A stretch of DNA of 37,876 bases from an uncultured Clostridia bacterium (GCA_946410665.1 CAMKBC010000006.1:1-37876); one strand, 5' to 3'; positions 16,276 through 24,270 are shown, counted from the stretch's first letter. Notes: generated from the letters alone by a model not told the origin. Made by a program: numbers and translations.

Positions 16276-17745
16276 TTATTTGTTTTTTCTGTAGTTTACA
16301 AATAATACTACTGATACTCCTGCTACAACTACTAAAGCAACTAAACTTATAATGCTTTCACCTGTTTGAGGTATTTTCTTTGTAGCTACTGTTTGATCTC
16401 CACTTGTTGATTTTGGATTTGTTGTTGAATCCTTAATTCCATCTTGTCTATATATTAATTGTTCTTCGGGTTCTTTTGTTTGTCCTGGATTTGATGGGTC
16501 TGTTGGGTTTGATGGATCAGTTGGTTGTGTTGGATCTGTTGGATTTAATGGTTGAAGTCCTGTTGGGTCATCCCATTCACAAACAAATCCTGTAACTTCC
16601 ATACTGTTATTATCTAATGCTGTCCATTTTCCAGAAACTAATGCTACCCTATTGTTGTTTCCTGGTTCATTTGTATTCCAATCTGTGTAGCTCCAAGCTT
16701 CGCTTGTTACCCATTTCCATGTAGAATCTTTATATCCACCAATCCATGCTTTATTTGAATTAACTAATGTGTTTACAAACTCTTCTTCACCTTCTGCTGT
16801 AATTGTTACTAGATGTCCTCCAATTTTTTCACAATATGCCTTTGCATCATCCCAAGATTTGTTTCCTGAGAAGTAATAATATGCATGTCCATTATGTCCT
16901 TTAGCGTCATCTGGAATGTCTTTTTTAGGATCAATTGTTGCTGGTGCTCTAACTATTACGCTAATATCAATAACTTCATTTCCGTTTTTTGTTCCTCTAA
17001 TTGTTGTTGTACCAATCTTTAATCCATTTATTTTGTTATCTGTAATTGTTGCAATTGTTGGATCATCACTTGTCCAAGTTATTGTTGATAAATCTGTTCC
17101 GTCAGTTCCTGTTAATTCTAATGTTTTTCCTATTTCTACAGACATCTCTCTTGTTACTATTGTTGTATTAGCTCTTCCTAATATAGGATAAACAAATTTA
17201 TCTATTGTGTTTCCAACTTTTGCCCATAAAACATAGTATTTAGTATGATCTGTTGTATTATTGATTGTGAATCTACCATTTGTTGCTTCAACCCAATTTG
17301 AATTGTTGTATTTTGGATAAGTATTTTCTATTCTTTGTTCTAAAGCAGCTTTTGATTCTAAGTAATTTGATTTCATTGCCTCTAACTCTGCAAATAATCT
17401 TGTTGCTGTTTCATATTCTTCTTGAGTTGCAGTTCCATTATTTACTTTTTCTTTTAATGGATCATATATAGCTTTCTTCTCATTAAAAGCAGTTTCAAAG
17501 TTACTATAATCTGTTACCTTTTGATTTTCTAACTCAACTAATGTTGCATGTTGAGTATCTGACATCTCTACTGCTTGATAGTTAATTGTTTCATTGCTTC
17601 CACTTACATTAATTGTTCCTAATCCGTTATAAAGTTGTGTTGGAAAATTAATGGTTATAGCTGCAAATGAATTTGCGCAAAATAGTAAGGTAGCTAACAA
17701 TGTTGCAACTATTGTTGATATAATTTTTACTTTTGTATTTTTCAT
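16276..17745 (-). CDS. Cell-wall-anchored surface protein with C-type lectin domain
   Basis: 489 residues with GGAGG before the ATG. A signal peptide (residues ~1-29, cleavage after SFA) is followed by a helical region (~68-140), a Big_2-like Ig domain (~195-267: TSDDPTIATITDNKINGL), and a C-type lectin-like domain (~284-390) with SWDDAKAYCEKIGGHLVTI, WIGGYKD, TDWNTNEPGN and FVCEWD. Then comes a Pro/Thr/Asn/Ser spacer with repeated NPTDPT/NPTDPS units (~395-430), and a sorting signal IPQTG (~458-462), hydrophobic helix and KNK-type basic tail. It is thus a sortase substrate exposed on the wall, possibly binding glycans or host proteins. The EPGN tripeptide is the region that binds calcium and sugar in lectins (EPN in mannose binders). 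Ligand unknown. Confidence 0.9.
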   Translation of the reverse strand: MKNTKVKIISTIVATLLATLLFCANSFAAITINFPTQLYNGLGTINVSGSNETINYQAVEMSDTQHATLVELENQKVTDYSNFETAFNEKKAIYDPLKEKVNNGTATQEEYETATRLFAELEAMKSNYLESKAALEQRIENTYPKYNNSNWVEATNGRFTINNTTDHTKYYVLWAKVGNTIDKFVYPILGRANTTIVTREMSVEIGKTLELTGTDGTDLSTITWTSDDPTIATITDNKINGLKIGTTTIRGTKNGNEVIDISVIVRAPATIDPKKDIPDDAKGHNGHAYYYFSGNKSWDDAKAYCEKIGGHLVTITAEGEEEFVNTLVNSNKAWIGGYKDSTWKWVTSEAWSYTDWNTNEPGNNNRVALVSGKWTALDNNSMEVTGFVCEWDDPTGLQPLNPTDPTQPTDPSNPTDPSNPGQTKEPEEQLIYRQDGIKDSTTNPKSTSGDQTVATKKIPQTGESIISLVALVVVAGVSVVLFVNYRKNK

Positions 17746-17774
17746 GTTTTACCTCCGTTTTTACATCATACATA

Positions 17775-17803
17775 ATTCTATCAATATAATAATACGTAGT
17801 AAA
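17775..17803 (-). promoter_or_regulatory. Promoter of lectin surface-protein gene
   Basis: Minus strand -35 TTTACT (17798-17803), 17 bp, -10 TAGAAT (17775-17780). Confidence 0.6.
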
Positions 17804-18048
17804 CCGTGGATTATTAAATGAAATATAATTGTAAAATTTGAGCAATTTTTCTGCAATTTTTTCTCAAATTTTTCCATCGTTTAACTTGATGTTTTTCGTA
17901 TTTTGTTTTTTGTTGTTTCTTGTATCCCTTATTTTACAATAGTTGCAGAGCTTTGGTTTTTTACTCAAAAAAATCCCCATTTTTCAACGTTTTTAGGTTA
18001 CATAATTGTAAAAAACGGCTGTAAACCTTAAAAAATGGTGGGTTGCGC

Positions 18049-18077
18049 TTGACAACAGCTATAAAATTTGCTAAATT
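18049..18077 (+). promoter_or_regulatory. Promoter of HU gene
   Basis: Consensus -35 TTGACA (18049-18054), 17 bp, -10 TAAATT (18072-18077). Confidence 0.75.
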
Positions 18078-18128
18078 AAGCGTGTACAAAAGATAGCAAA
18101 AATTTAGATTTTAATTAGGAGGTTTGTT

Positions 18129-18407
18129 ATGAATAAATCTGAATTAGTAGAAGCTATAGCTAAGAAAACAGGCTCTAGCAAGAAAGCTGCTGAAGCAGCA
18201 TTAGACGCTGCAGTTGATTCAATCAGCGTAGCATTAAAGAAAGGTGATAAAGTTCAATTAGTTGGATTTGGATCATTCGATGTTAAGAAGAGAAGTGCTA
18301 GAAAAGGAAGAAATCCTCAAACTGGTGCTGAAATGAAAATTCCTGCAAAGAAAGTTCCAGTATTCAAAGCTGGAAAAGCTTTAAAGGATGTTGTAAATCA
18401 TAAATAA
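18129..18407 (+). CDS. hup: DNA-binding protein HU
   Basis: 92 residues with AGGAGG before the ATG. It is the complete HU/IHF fold: N-terminal helices ([15 protein letters not shown]), the dimer core [14 protein letters not shown], and the DNA-binding arm [20 protein letters not shown] with the conserved intercalating proline of NPQTG. HU bends and compacts DNA as a homodimer. It is monocistronic, with a strong promoter and terminator. It uses few rare codons and looks highly expressed. Confidence 0.97.
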   Translation: MNKSELVEAIAKKTGSSKKAAEAALDAAVDSISVALKKGDKVQLVGFGSFDVKKRSARKGRNPQTGAEMKIPAKKVPVFKAGKALKDVVNHK

Positions 18408-18423
18408 TTTGATTTAAAATATT

Positions 18424-18449
18424 CAAGACTTCACCTCGGTGGAGTCTTT
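18424..18449 (+). terminator. Terminator after HU
   Basis: AAGACTTCACC/GGTGGAGTCTT with a 2-4 nt loop and one wobble pair, followed by TTTTATTTTATTTT. Confidence 0.85.
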
Positions 18450-18467
18450 TTATTTTATTTTTTTACA

Positions 18468-18504
18468 TAAAAAAGAGAGAGTAGAAAATCTACTCTCTTT
18501 TTAT
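18468..18504 (-). terminator. Terminator after the 695/92-residue gene pair
   Basis: GAGAGTAGA (18477-18485), loop AAA, TCTACTCTC (18489-18497), with T tracts on both strands. A near copy ends the tRNA-Lys transcript at 21013-21040. Confidence 0.8.
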
Positions 18505-18523
18505 TCTTATACAACATCTAAGC

Positions 18524-18802
18524 TTAATTACTCTTTTTGTTGTTATACTTATATATTTCAGATAACATCTTTTTTTCAAATTCATCCTCTATTATATATT
18601 GAAGATTTAATGTGCTATATGCACTTAAAGCTTCTTTGCTTATTTGTCCATTCCATAATTTTCTTCTAATTACCATCGGATCGTAGTCAACTAATTTGTT
18701 TTGCTCAATCCTTTCCAAAATTTTAGTTGGTATTTTATTTTTATATTCATTTCCTAATATTTGAAATAATTCAAACAATTCTGTACACGCAACACTATTC
18801 AT
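18524..18802 (-). CDS. Small conserved hypothetical protein
   Basis: 92 residues, charged and helical, no signal peptide or membrane segment. The layout (an N-terminal YKNKIPTKILERIEQNK helix, a YDP turn, then SKEALSAYSTLNLQYI) resembles a widespread group of short clostridial proteins of unknown function that read roughly IPxKxLxxxxxN then YxP then LSxEAxAIIAxLxxxY. It follows the 695-residue gene by 19 bp and shares its terminator. Function unknown. Confidence 0.65.
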   Translation of the reverse strand: MNSVACTELFELFQILGNEYKNKIPTKILERIEQNKLVDYDPMVIRRKLWNGQISKEALSAYSTLNLQYIIEDEFEKKMLSEIYKYNNKKSN

Positions 18803-18821
18803 ACATTTACTCCATTTTAGC

Positions 18822-20909
18822 TTATATTTCTTGTTCTGTTTCTTCTGCTTTTTTATTAACTGATTCTACTATTTCTTCTACATTGGATAATCCGCACGAT
18901 AATTCGGTAAAATCTAAGCCTAAATTTTTGGCTTCTGACATTGCTATGCCAAAAATAATTTGTTCTAGGATTTGTTCTTTAAAATCTCTTTCTTTGTTTT
19001 CTCGTCTATCCTCTAAATACAGATCAGGGCGATTATTTCCTCCACAAATAATTCTAGTACTTTTTATAAGCATATCATCTAAATTTTTAAATCCTGTATT
19101 TGATTGAGGATTAGCTCCTTTTAATAATTCTTCGCGGTTAATTTGTATAGCCCATTTGATTGTCTCAAATGGTAAATCATTCTTTTTAGGATCTGATTGG
19201 ATTGCAAAAGTTATTCCTTTCTTTTTATCGTTTATATAATGATCGCTCACACTTATTACATAGTTTGCCCCAGTAGTGTAAGCAAAATATGATGCCAGTG
19301 GATCCTTTCCACCATATATGGCAACAATTTTATTTCCTATTTGTTTATAATTTAATTCATCTATACATTTGTTTAACCTTTCTTTTATTTCGTTTTCGTA
19401 TTCTTTGACCCCATATCTCTCCATTTGTTCATCAGTTAATTTTGCGTTCTTTAAATCTGTTCCAGATTGATTTAATTCTTCACATAAACAATAAATTTGT
19501 TCTCCAGACATGCCAACTGAGGCAAGATTATAGGCATTGTTAGGTTTGATGGTCACTATATCCGGTCTATTTGCATATAAAACTACATCTCGTGGCACTT
19601 TAAATCCTAGTCTATATAATATTGATGAAATTGATATTTCTCTTTTCTCTTCATTTACATTGATAAGGATCTGATCATTATGATTAAAAACAGAACCGTT
19701 TTTATTTAAGTTTAAGTACAATCCGTGATCAACAGGTTTTGTTCCAGGCGCAATAGGTATAATGTTTTCATTTTGCAAGTCAATTCCGTTATTTCTGCAT
19801 TCTCTTTTTATTGCTTCAATTGCAACTTTAGAATCTAATGTATTAGGAGATGCTATGTATATTTTGCCGAATTTTTTTAAATTTTTCATTATCATGTTAA
19901 ATTTACGTTCATCCTCTATTGTTCTACTCTTTGTGTATTCGGATAGTCCGCATTCATTTTCATTGATAAAAGAATATGCTACTTTGCTATTCGCTTCATT
20001 TAATTCAATTCTTGGGTTCTTTCCTAATAATACTGAATATAAGAAAATCTTTCTAAATAGTTCTTCTTGATTTTTATTCTCTATTTTATTTATATCTTTA
20101 GCTTTTGCTTTTATTCTTTCCAATTCTTTTTCTATGTTACTCAAGTCTGTTATTTCATCTTTTGTATATAAAAAAGACATCTTTCCAAGTTCCCTGTTTC
20201 CTTCTGCTAGTTGCTCATATTCATGTTGTATTTCATAACAATTAATATCATATAAAATATCTTTTTCGTCATTAGGCTCTATATGAAATTGGTATGTTCC
20301 CAGATTTCCCGGTATATTTATTGCAAAAACATATGCATTATCATCTCTTATGAATCCATATATATAATTTTTATATTTTTCCGGATTGTTTCCCAGTTCT
20401 TTAATTATAGCTGAAAGCAGTTTGTGTTTTATTTCATAAAAAATTTCTTTTCGGTTTTCGTGTTGGGCGTTTTTATAATACTCTTCAAAGTCTTTTTCTG
20501 TTAATTTTGATAATTTCTTAAGTGCTTCTTTGCGTTTTTTTTCATCATTCGAATTATATTCTTTACGAATTTCGTCGAGTAATTGTTTGTTTTCAGTCTT
20601 GTATTGTTCTTCTTTTTTTATTGCATTTGTTTTTGTGCATTTGTTAACCAAAAAAGCCAATTGTATCATGGCATCTATTTTAGATTTAGCATTGTATATG
20701 GGCGTAATCAATTTGTTTCTATCAACCATTATATTCTTATCATTAAATCTTTTTTCGTGAGTGTTGGCTAACAAGTCTATATCTAACATTTCTGTGCAAT
20801 ATTGGGCTATTTTTAAAATTAATTCTTTAGCTGTTTCATGCGATAATTCTCCAATCATATCTATGTACTGAACATATGGCATGTACATTCTAATTCTTTC
20901 TTTATTCAT
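18822..20909 (-). CDS. Large protein of unknown function
   Basis: 695 residues, GGGAG before the ATG, predicted soluble. No family recognised. The N-terminal ~290 residues are lysine/glutamate-rich and helical. The C-terminal half alternates strands and helices and has compact glycine-bearing segments: GKIYIASPNTLDSKVAI, IAPGTKPVDHGLYLNLN, IVAIYGGKDPLASYFAYTTGANYVISVSD and IICGGNNRPD. These recall an alpha/beta phosphoesterase of DHH type, but the defining DxD and DHH residues are not convincing, so I do not assign it. It is the first gene of a two-gene operon with a 92-residue protein. Confidence 0.6.
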   Translation of the reverse strand: MNKERIRMYMPYVQYIDMIGELSHETAKELILKIAQYCTEMLDIDLLANTHEKRFNDKNIMVDRNKLITPIYNAKSKIDAMIQLAFLVNKCTKTNAIKKEEQYKTENKQLLDEIRKEYNSNDEKKRKEALKKLSKLTEKDFEEYYKNAQHENRKEIFYEIKHKLLSAIIKELGNNPEKYKNYIYGFIRDDNAYVFAINIPGNLGTYQFHIEPNDEKDILYDINCYEIQHEYEQLAEGNRELGKMSFLYTKDEITDLSNIEKELERIKAKAKDINKIENKNQEELFRKIFLYSVLLGKNPRIELNEANSKVAYSFINENECGLSEYTKSRTIEDERKFNMIMKNLKKFGKIYIASPNTLDSKVAIEAIKRECRNNGIDLQNENIIPIAPGTKPVDHGLYLNLNKNGSVFNHNDQILINVNEEKREISISSILYRLGFKVPRDVVLYANRPDIVTIKPNNAYNLASVGMSGEQIYCLCEELNQSGTDLKNAKLTDEQMERYGVKEYENEIKERLNKCIDELNYKQIGNKIVAIYGGKDPLASYFAYTTGANYVISVSDHYINDKKKGITFAIQSDPKKNDLPFETIKWAIQINREELLKGANPQSNTGFKNLDDMLIKSTRIICGGNNRPDLYLEDRRENKERDFKEQILEQIIFGIAMSEAKNLGLDFTELSCGLSNVEEIVESVNKKAEETEQEI

Positions 20910-20956
20910 AATTTCTCCCTGTTTTTTATCAAAACTAACGTTTGTTTTATATAACT

Positions 20957-20984
20957 ATAATATCACTTAATTGTTTCTTTTCAA
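20957..20984 (-). promoter_or_regulatory. Promoter of the 695/92-residue gene pair
   Basis: Minus strand -35 TTGAAA (20979-20984), 16 bp, -10 TATTAT (20957-20962). Confidence 0.6.
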
Positions 20985-21012
20985 TGTATGGTTCTTTACG
21001 GATTCATTACAT

Positions 21013-21040
21013 AAAAAAAGAGAGTAGAAAACCTACTCTC
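21013..21040 (-). terminator. Terminator after tRNA-Lys(CTT)
   Basis: GAGAGTAG (21020-21027), loop AAAAC, CTACTCTC (21033-21040), followed on the minus strand by T7. Confidence 0.88.
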
Positions 21041-21048
21041 CTCTATTT

Positions 21049-21124
21049 TGGTGGGCGACCGGGGGATCGAACCCCGGACCTTCTGATTAAGAGTCAGCTG
21101 CTCTACCAACTGAGCTAGTCACCC
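21049..21124 (-). tRNA. tRNA-Lys(CTT)
   Basis: 76 nt on the minus strand with encoded CCA. Acceptor GGGTGAC/GTCGCCC (one T-G wobble), D arm GCTC/GAGC, anticodon loop CTCTTAA (anticodon CTT, reads AAG), T arm GGGGTTCGATCCCC. The anticodon stem has a G-A apposition at its outer pair. Confidence 0.95.
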
Positions 21125-21130
21125 ATAAAG

Positions 21131-21165
21131 TATAATAGCAAAATTGTTTGCACTTTGCTATTATA
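21131..21165. repeat. 12-bp perfect inverted repeat over the tRNA-Lys promoter
   Basis: TATAATAGCAAA (21131-21142) and TTTGCTATTATA (21154-21165) are exact inverted repeats separated by 11 bp. The right arm includes the -10 box of the tRNA-Lys promoter, and the left arm lies in the short leader before the tRNA. Confidence 0.75.
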
Positions 21166-21188
21166 CAACGCTTTTTTCAAAGTGTCAA
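21160..21188 (-). promoter_or_regulatory. Full-consensus promoter of tRNA-Lys(CTT)
   Basis: Minus strand -35 TTGACA (21183-21188), 17 bp, -10 TATAAT (21160-21165): 12 of 12 consensus bases at ideal spacing. Confidence 0.92.
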
Positions 21189-21193
21189 TAAAT

Positions 21194-21703
21194 TTATTTT
21201 AAATTAATTTCAATATCTCTTAAACCTTCTGTGTCTAATTTCTCGTATTTTACTCCGCATGCATCAAACAATCTTCTTGCAGCTATGTTATTTGCTGATG
21301 TTGCATACTTATCTGATAAGAAAACAACGTGTTTTATTCCAGCTTGAATTACTATCTTTGCACATTCGTTGCAAGGAAATAATGTTACATATAATGTACT
21401 GCTTTCTAATTCTCTTCTGTTTCCTCTATAATTTAATATGGCATTTAATTCACCATGACAAACATAAGGGTACTTTGTTTCTAATTCTTCTCCATCTCTT
21501 GCCCATGGAAAGTCGTCATCATTAAAACCGTTTGGGGCTCCGTTATATCCAATTGATAAAATTCTATTATCTGATGAAACTATACAAGCACCAACTTGTG
21601 TTGATGGATCTTTACTTCTCATTGCTGATAATTTTGCAATTGCCATGAAGTATTCATCCCATTTTAAATAATCATTTCTTTTTTTGTTTTTATCTTGTTC
21701 CAT
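21194..21703 (-). CDS. Deoxycytidylate (dCMP) deaminase
   Basis: 169 residues, AAAGGAA before the ATG. The zinc-dependent cytidine/deoxycytidylate deaminase signature is complete: CHGELNAI (zinc His and catalytic Glu) and PCNECAK (two zinc Cys). The N-terminal [11 protein letters not shown] and GYNGAPNGF are typical of dCMP deaminases (ComEB-like). It converts dCMP to dUMP, feeding thymidylate synthesis, in the cytosol. It reads toward tRNA-Lys, which has its own promoter. Confidence 0.94.
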   Translation of the reverse strand: MEQDKNKKRNDYLKWDEYFMAIAKLSAMRSKDPSTQVGACIVSSDNRILSIGYNGAPNGFNDDDFPWARDGEELETKYPYVCHGELNAILNYRGNRRELESSTLYVTLFPCNECAKIVIQAGIKHVVFLSDKYATSANNIAARRLFDACGVKYEKLDTEGLRDIEINLK

Positions 21704-21781
21704 TATTTTTCCTTTCTAAATAAAAACAATTTTATTTTCCTTAAAATCAATACGATATTAACATATATCGATTTTTTTTAC

Positions 21782-21810
21782 TAGACTTTTTAATAATCCA
21801 ATATTATAAT
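21782..21810 (+). promoter_or_regulatory. Promoter of XRE/S24-like regulator
   Basis: -35 TAGACT (21782-21787), 17 bp, -10 TATAAT (21805-21810). Confidence 0.65.
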
Positions 21811-21844
21811 TTTGTTGAACACTAATGTTTGTGAAGGAGATATT

Positions 21845-22447
21845 ATGATTGGCGCTTTATTAGAACAAATTAGAAAAGATAAAAAGATGTCTAAAACAAC
21901 ACTTTCAGAACTTACAGGAATTAACGTTGGACACTTAACTCATATTGAAAAAGGCGAAAGAAACCCTAGTTTGAAAGCTCTAATATCTATTTGTAATGCT
22001 TTAAAAATTCCTTATCAACCTCTTATTCATGCATTTGAATTTGAGTTAGATGATGATCAAAAGCACTATGAGGCTCAAGCGCATATAAACTATAATTCTA
22101 TTCCAGTCTTTTCATCAATTAAAGGATTTTCTAAATGTCCTAGAGCTTTTTATAATGCATCTTTTGCAATCAAAGCTTTTGATAAAAACATGGAAGATAA
22201 AATTCCGGCAGGCACGATAATGTACGTAGAAGAGAATTCACCTTTATCAAATAGGGATATTGGTTTATTTAATTATAATAATTCACTAATTGTTAGAAGA
22301 TTCATCATTCGCAAGCACGATGTTGTTTTAAGGGCAGATAATGACGAAATTGAAGATGTTATTTTAGACAATGACGATAACTATTTTATTGTTGGCAAAA
22401 TTCTTGGTATTAATAATCCAAAAGAGAATAAGTTCATCGTTTTCTAA
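21845..22447 (+). CDS. XRE-type regulator with S24-like domain lacking the catalytic pair
   Basis: ATG 21845 has AAGGAGA upstream; the in-frame TTG at 21812 lies next to the -10 and is rejected. 200 residues. An HTH_3 domain (residues ~5-60: MSKTTLSELTGINVGHLTHIEKG) is followed by a LexA/S24-like beta domain (~90-195). In active family members GDSM carries the serine and VKR the lysine; here the matching positions read DKNM and VRR, so neither is present and self-cleavage is not expected. It is therefore probably a stable repressor or activator that dimerises or senses through this domain. The target is unknown. The CBM25-like gene is 109 bp downstream with its own promoter. Confidence 0.82.
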   Translation: MIGALLEQIRKDKKMSKTTLSELTGINVGHLTHIEKGERNPSLKALISICNALKIPYQPLIHAFEFELDDDQKHYEAQAHINYNSIPVFSSIKGFSKCPRAFYNASFAIKAFDKNMEDKIPAGTIMYVEENSPLSNRDIGLFNYNNSLIVRRFIIRKHDVVLRADNDEIEDVILDNDDNYFIVGKILGINNPKENKFIVF

Positions 22448-22504
22448 TTAGATTTCATAAGTGTTACACGACTTTTACAATTCAATGTCATTTGATTTTT
22501 TCAC

Positions 22505-22533
22505 TTGCTATAAATTACCAGTTAAATTATAAT
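22505..22533 (+). promoter_or_regulatory. Promoter of CBM25-like gene
   Basis: -35 TTGCTA (22505-22510), 17 bp, -10 TATAAT (22528-22533). Confidence 0.6.
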
Positions 22534-22556
22534 CAATTTATAATTATTGAGGAGAG

Positions 22557-23033
22557 ATGGCAGAAATGGAATTAGAACCAAATATTTTTTTCAACACAGA
22601 TAAGTTAGTTGAAAATGATACTGTTAAAATTTCATATATGGGTTATTTCTTTCAAAGAGGTGATGAGAAAGTTACATTGCATTATGGCTTTGGTAACGAG
22701 TGGCATGACCTTAATGAAATCGAAATGGAGAAGACAGAGTTAGGTTTTCAAGCTAAATTCCAAATCGTTGGAACAGACGAACTTCACTTATGTTTTAAAA
22801 GTGATAAGGGCGACTGGGATAACAAATTTGGACAAAACTTCAACTTTGAAGTAAAACCTTGTGAGAAAGCTCTAGCAATTATTCCAAACCAACAAGAGAT
22901 TGTTTCTTATAAGTTAACACCTTCTTATATTTTCTTTAAGAAAGTTAAGTTAGCTGTTTATAAGACTTTCAAATATATTCCAAGAATTCTTGGTTTTGGA
23001 AAATATGCAGCTCAAGATGATATGAATTATTAG
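22557..23033 (+). CDS. CBM25-like carbohydrate-binding protein, cytoplasmic
   Basis: 158 residues as drawn. The GAGGAG site is 2 nt from this ATG and 11 nt from a second in-frame ATG at 22566, so the true start may be the latter (155 residues). Residues ~10-105 look like a starch-binding CBM25 beta-sandwich: VKISYMGYFFQRGDEKVTLHYGF, then aromatic WHDLNEIEM and KGDWDNKFGQNF, close to the CBM25 WDNNxGxNY motif. There is no signal peptide or enzyme domain. The C-terminal ~45 residues are basic and aromatic (SYIFFKKVKLAVYKTFKYIP) and could be an amphipathic membrane-binding helix. A role in glycogen or polysaccharide recognition inside the cell is inferred. Confidence 0.7.
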   Translation: MAEMELEPNIFFNTDKLVENDTVKISYMGYFFQRGDEKVTLHYGFGNEWHDLNEIEMEKTELGFQAKFQIVGTDELHLCFKSDKGDWDNKFGQNFNFEVKPCEKALAIIPNQQEIVSYKLTPSYIFFKKVKLAVYKTFKYIPRILGFGKYAAQDDMNY

Positions 23034-23060
23034 TAAATTGACAAATAAATAGATGTTTTA

Positions 23061-23090
23061 AGCCATGTTTCGACATGGCTTTTGTTTTTT
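23061..23090 (+). terminator. Terminator after CBM25-like gene
   Basis: AGCCATGT, tetraloop TTCG, ACATGGCT, then TTTGTTTTTT. Confidence 0.9.
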
Positions 23091-23120
23091 ATAAAATATC
23101 AACATTTTTTGGTAAAATAG

Positions 23121-23149
23121 TTGACATCGCCCCGGGAATATAGTACAAT
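23121..23149 (+). promoter_or_regulatory. Promoter of tRNA Lys-Glu-Thr cluster
   Basis: -35 TTGACA (23121-23126), 17 bp spacer containing a GC block (CGCCCCGGG), -10 TACAAT (23144-23149). The GC-rich stretch is part of the spacer, not the discriminator. Confidence 0.82.
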
Positions 23150-23190
23150 ATCAATTGTTCGCAATGCGAAACATGAGGTGGGTACAACAT

Positions 23191-23266
23191 GAGTCATTAG
23201 CTCAGTTGGTAGAGCACTTGACTTTTAATCAAGTTGTCCGGGGTTCGATTCCCCGATGGCTCACCA
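23191..23266 (+). tRNA. tRNA-Lys(TTT)
   Basis: 76 nt with encoded CCA. Acceptor GAGTCAT/ATGGCTC, anticodon loop CTTTTAA (anticodon TTT), T arm CGGGGTTCGATTCCCCG. First of three tRNAs in one transcript. Confidence 0.96.
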
Positions 23267-23272
23267 TTATAC

Positions 23273-23347
23273 GGCCCCGTGGTCAATCGGTTAAGACATC
23301 GCCCTTTCACGGCGGAGTGATGGGTTCGACTCCCGTCGGGGTCACCA
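23273..23347 (+). tRNA. tRNA-Glu(TTC)
   Basis: 75 nt with encoded CCA, 6 bp after tRNA-Lys. Acceptor GGCCCCG/CGGGGTC, anticodon stem CGCC/GGCG with loop CTTTCAC (anticodon TTC). Confidence 0.96.
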
Positions 23348-23352
23348 TATAT

Positions 23353-23428
<76 letters not shown>

Positions 23429-23547
23429 TTTTTAAAGGTCTCTAAGCTTTAGATTTGCTATTGCTTTTAGGCTTTTTTCTTTTGTCTTTTTTTAGTTTTA
23501 CTAATATGCTATAATCTCATTGTAGATTAAATTTTTAAGGAGATATT

Positions 23548-24270
23548 ATGGAGCAAAAAGTTTCAATTGTTACCGGAGGCTCAAGAGGTATTGGCGCTGA
23601 GATTTGTAGAAGACTTGCTAGTTTAGGTTATAACGTTGTTTTGTGTTATAACAACTCAGAAGAAAGTGCTAAAGCTATCGCAGAATCTCGTGATAATGTT
23701 TTTATTTATAAAATAGATGTTTCTCAAGCTGATCAAATCAACGCATTAATTGATTGGACATATGAGAAGTTCGGAAGAATAGACTTATTAGTAAACAACG
23801 CTGGTATAGACATGTTCTCACCTATTCAAGATTATTCTAATGATGAGATAGATAGTTTATTAAAAACAAATCTTTATTCATATATATGGGCTTGTAGAGA
23901 TGTTTCTAAATATATGATTGGACAAAAGTCAGGAAATATTATTAATATATCTTCTGTATTTGGACAAACTGGTGCATCATGTGAATCCATTTATTCAGTT
24001 AGCAAAGCTGGTATTGATGGATTAACTAAGTCTCTTGCTAAAGAACTTGGCTTATCAGGAATTAGAGTTAATAGTATTGCTCCTGGATTAATTGATACAG
24101 ATATGAATGCAAGATTAGACGAAGATGAGAAACAAGCATTTATCGAAGATGAAATTCCATTAGGAAGAATCGGAACTCCTGCAGACGTTGCAAACGTTGT
24201 AGAGATGTTAGAAAAATGCGATTATATAACTGGCCAAATTATTAATGTTTCAGGCGGCTGGGATAAATAA
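23548..24270 (+). CDS. Short-chain dehydrogenase/reductase, FabG/YmfI-like
   Basis: 240 residues, AAGGAG before the ATG. Rossmann fold with cofactor motif TGGSRGIG, structural NNAG, catalytic Ser in NISSVFG and Tyr-Lys in YSVSK, and the C-terminal VSGGWDK. This is the classical SDR layout of 3-oxoacyl-ACP reductases. It could equally be the YmfI-type EF-P 5-aminopentanone reductase, which is close to FabG. No fatty-acid synthesis genes or peptidase partners lie nearby, so the substrate is left open. The ABC transporter pair starts 18 bp downstream and may be cotranscribed. Confidence 0.88.
   Translation: MEQKVSIVTGGSRGIGAEICRRLASLGYNVVLCYNNSEESAKAIAESRDNVFIYKIDVSQADQINALIDWTYEKFGRIDLLVNNAGIDMFSPIQDYSNDEIDSLLKTNLYSYIWACRDVSKYMIGQKSGNIINISSVFGQTGASCESIYSVSKAGIDGLTKSLAKELGLSGIRVNSIAPGLIDTDMNARLDEDEKQAFIEDEIPLGRIGTPADVANVVEMLEKCDYITGQIINVSGGWDK

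Larger units (their letters stand above)
17746..18128. other. Intergenic regulatory region between surface protein and HU
   Basis: 383 bp without a credible gene. It holds the divergent promoters of the surface-protein gene and HU, listed separately. The middle (about 17820-17985) is very AT-rich with T tracts. AGGTTACA (about 17995) and TGTAAACCT (about 18020) could pair imperfectly upstream of the HU promoter. No riboswitch was recognised. Confidence 0.5.

Noticed and set aside
18822-20909. DHH-family phosphoesterase.
   Set aside because: GTKPVDHGLYLN and ICGGNNRPD recall parts of the DHH/DHHA1 layout, but the required DxD and DHH residues are not in place.
23430-23500. Intrinsic terminator after the tRNA cluster.
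   Set aside because: The region is T-rich, and AAGC/GCTT segments could pair weakly, but no convincing stem precedes the T run.
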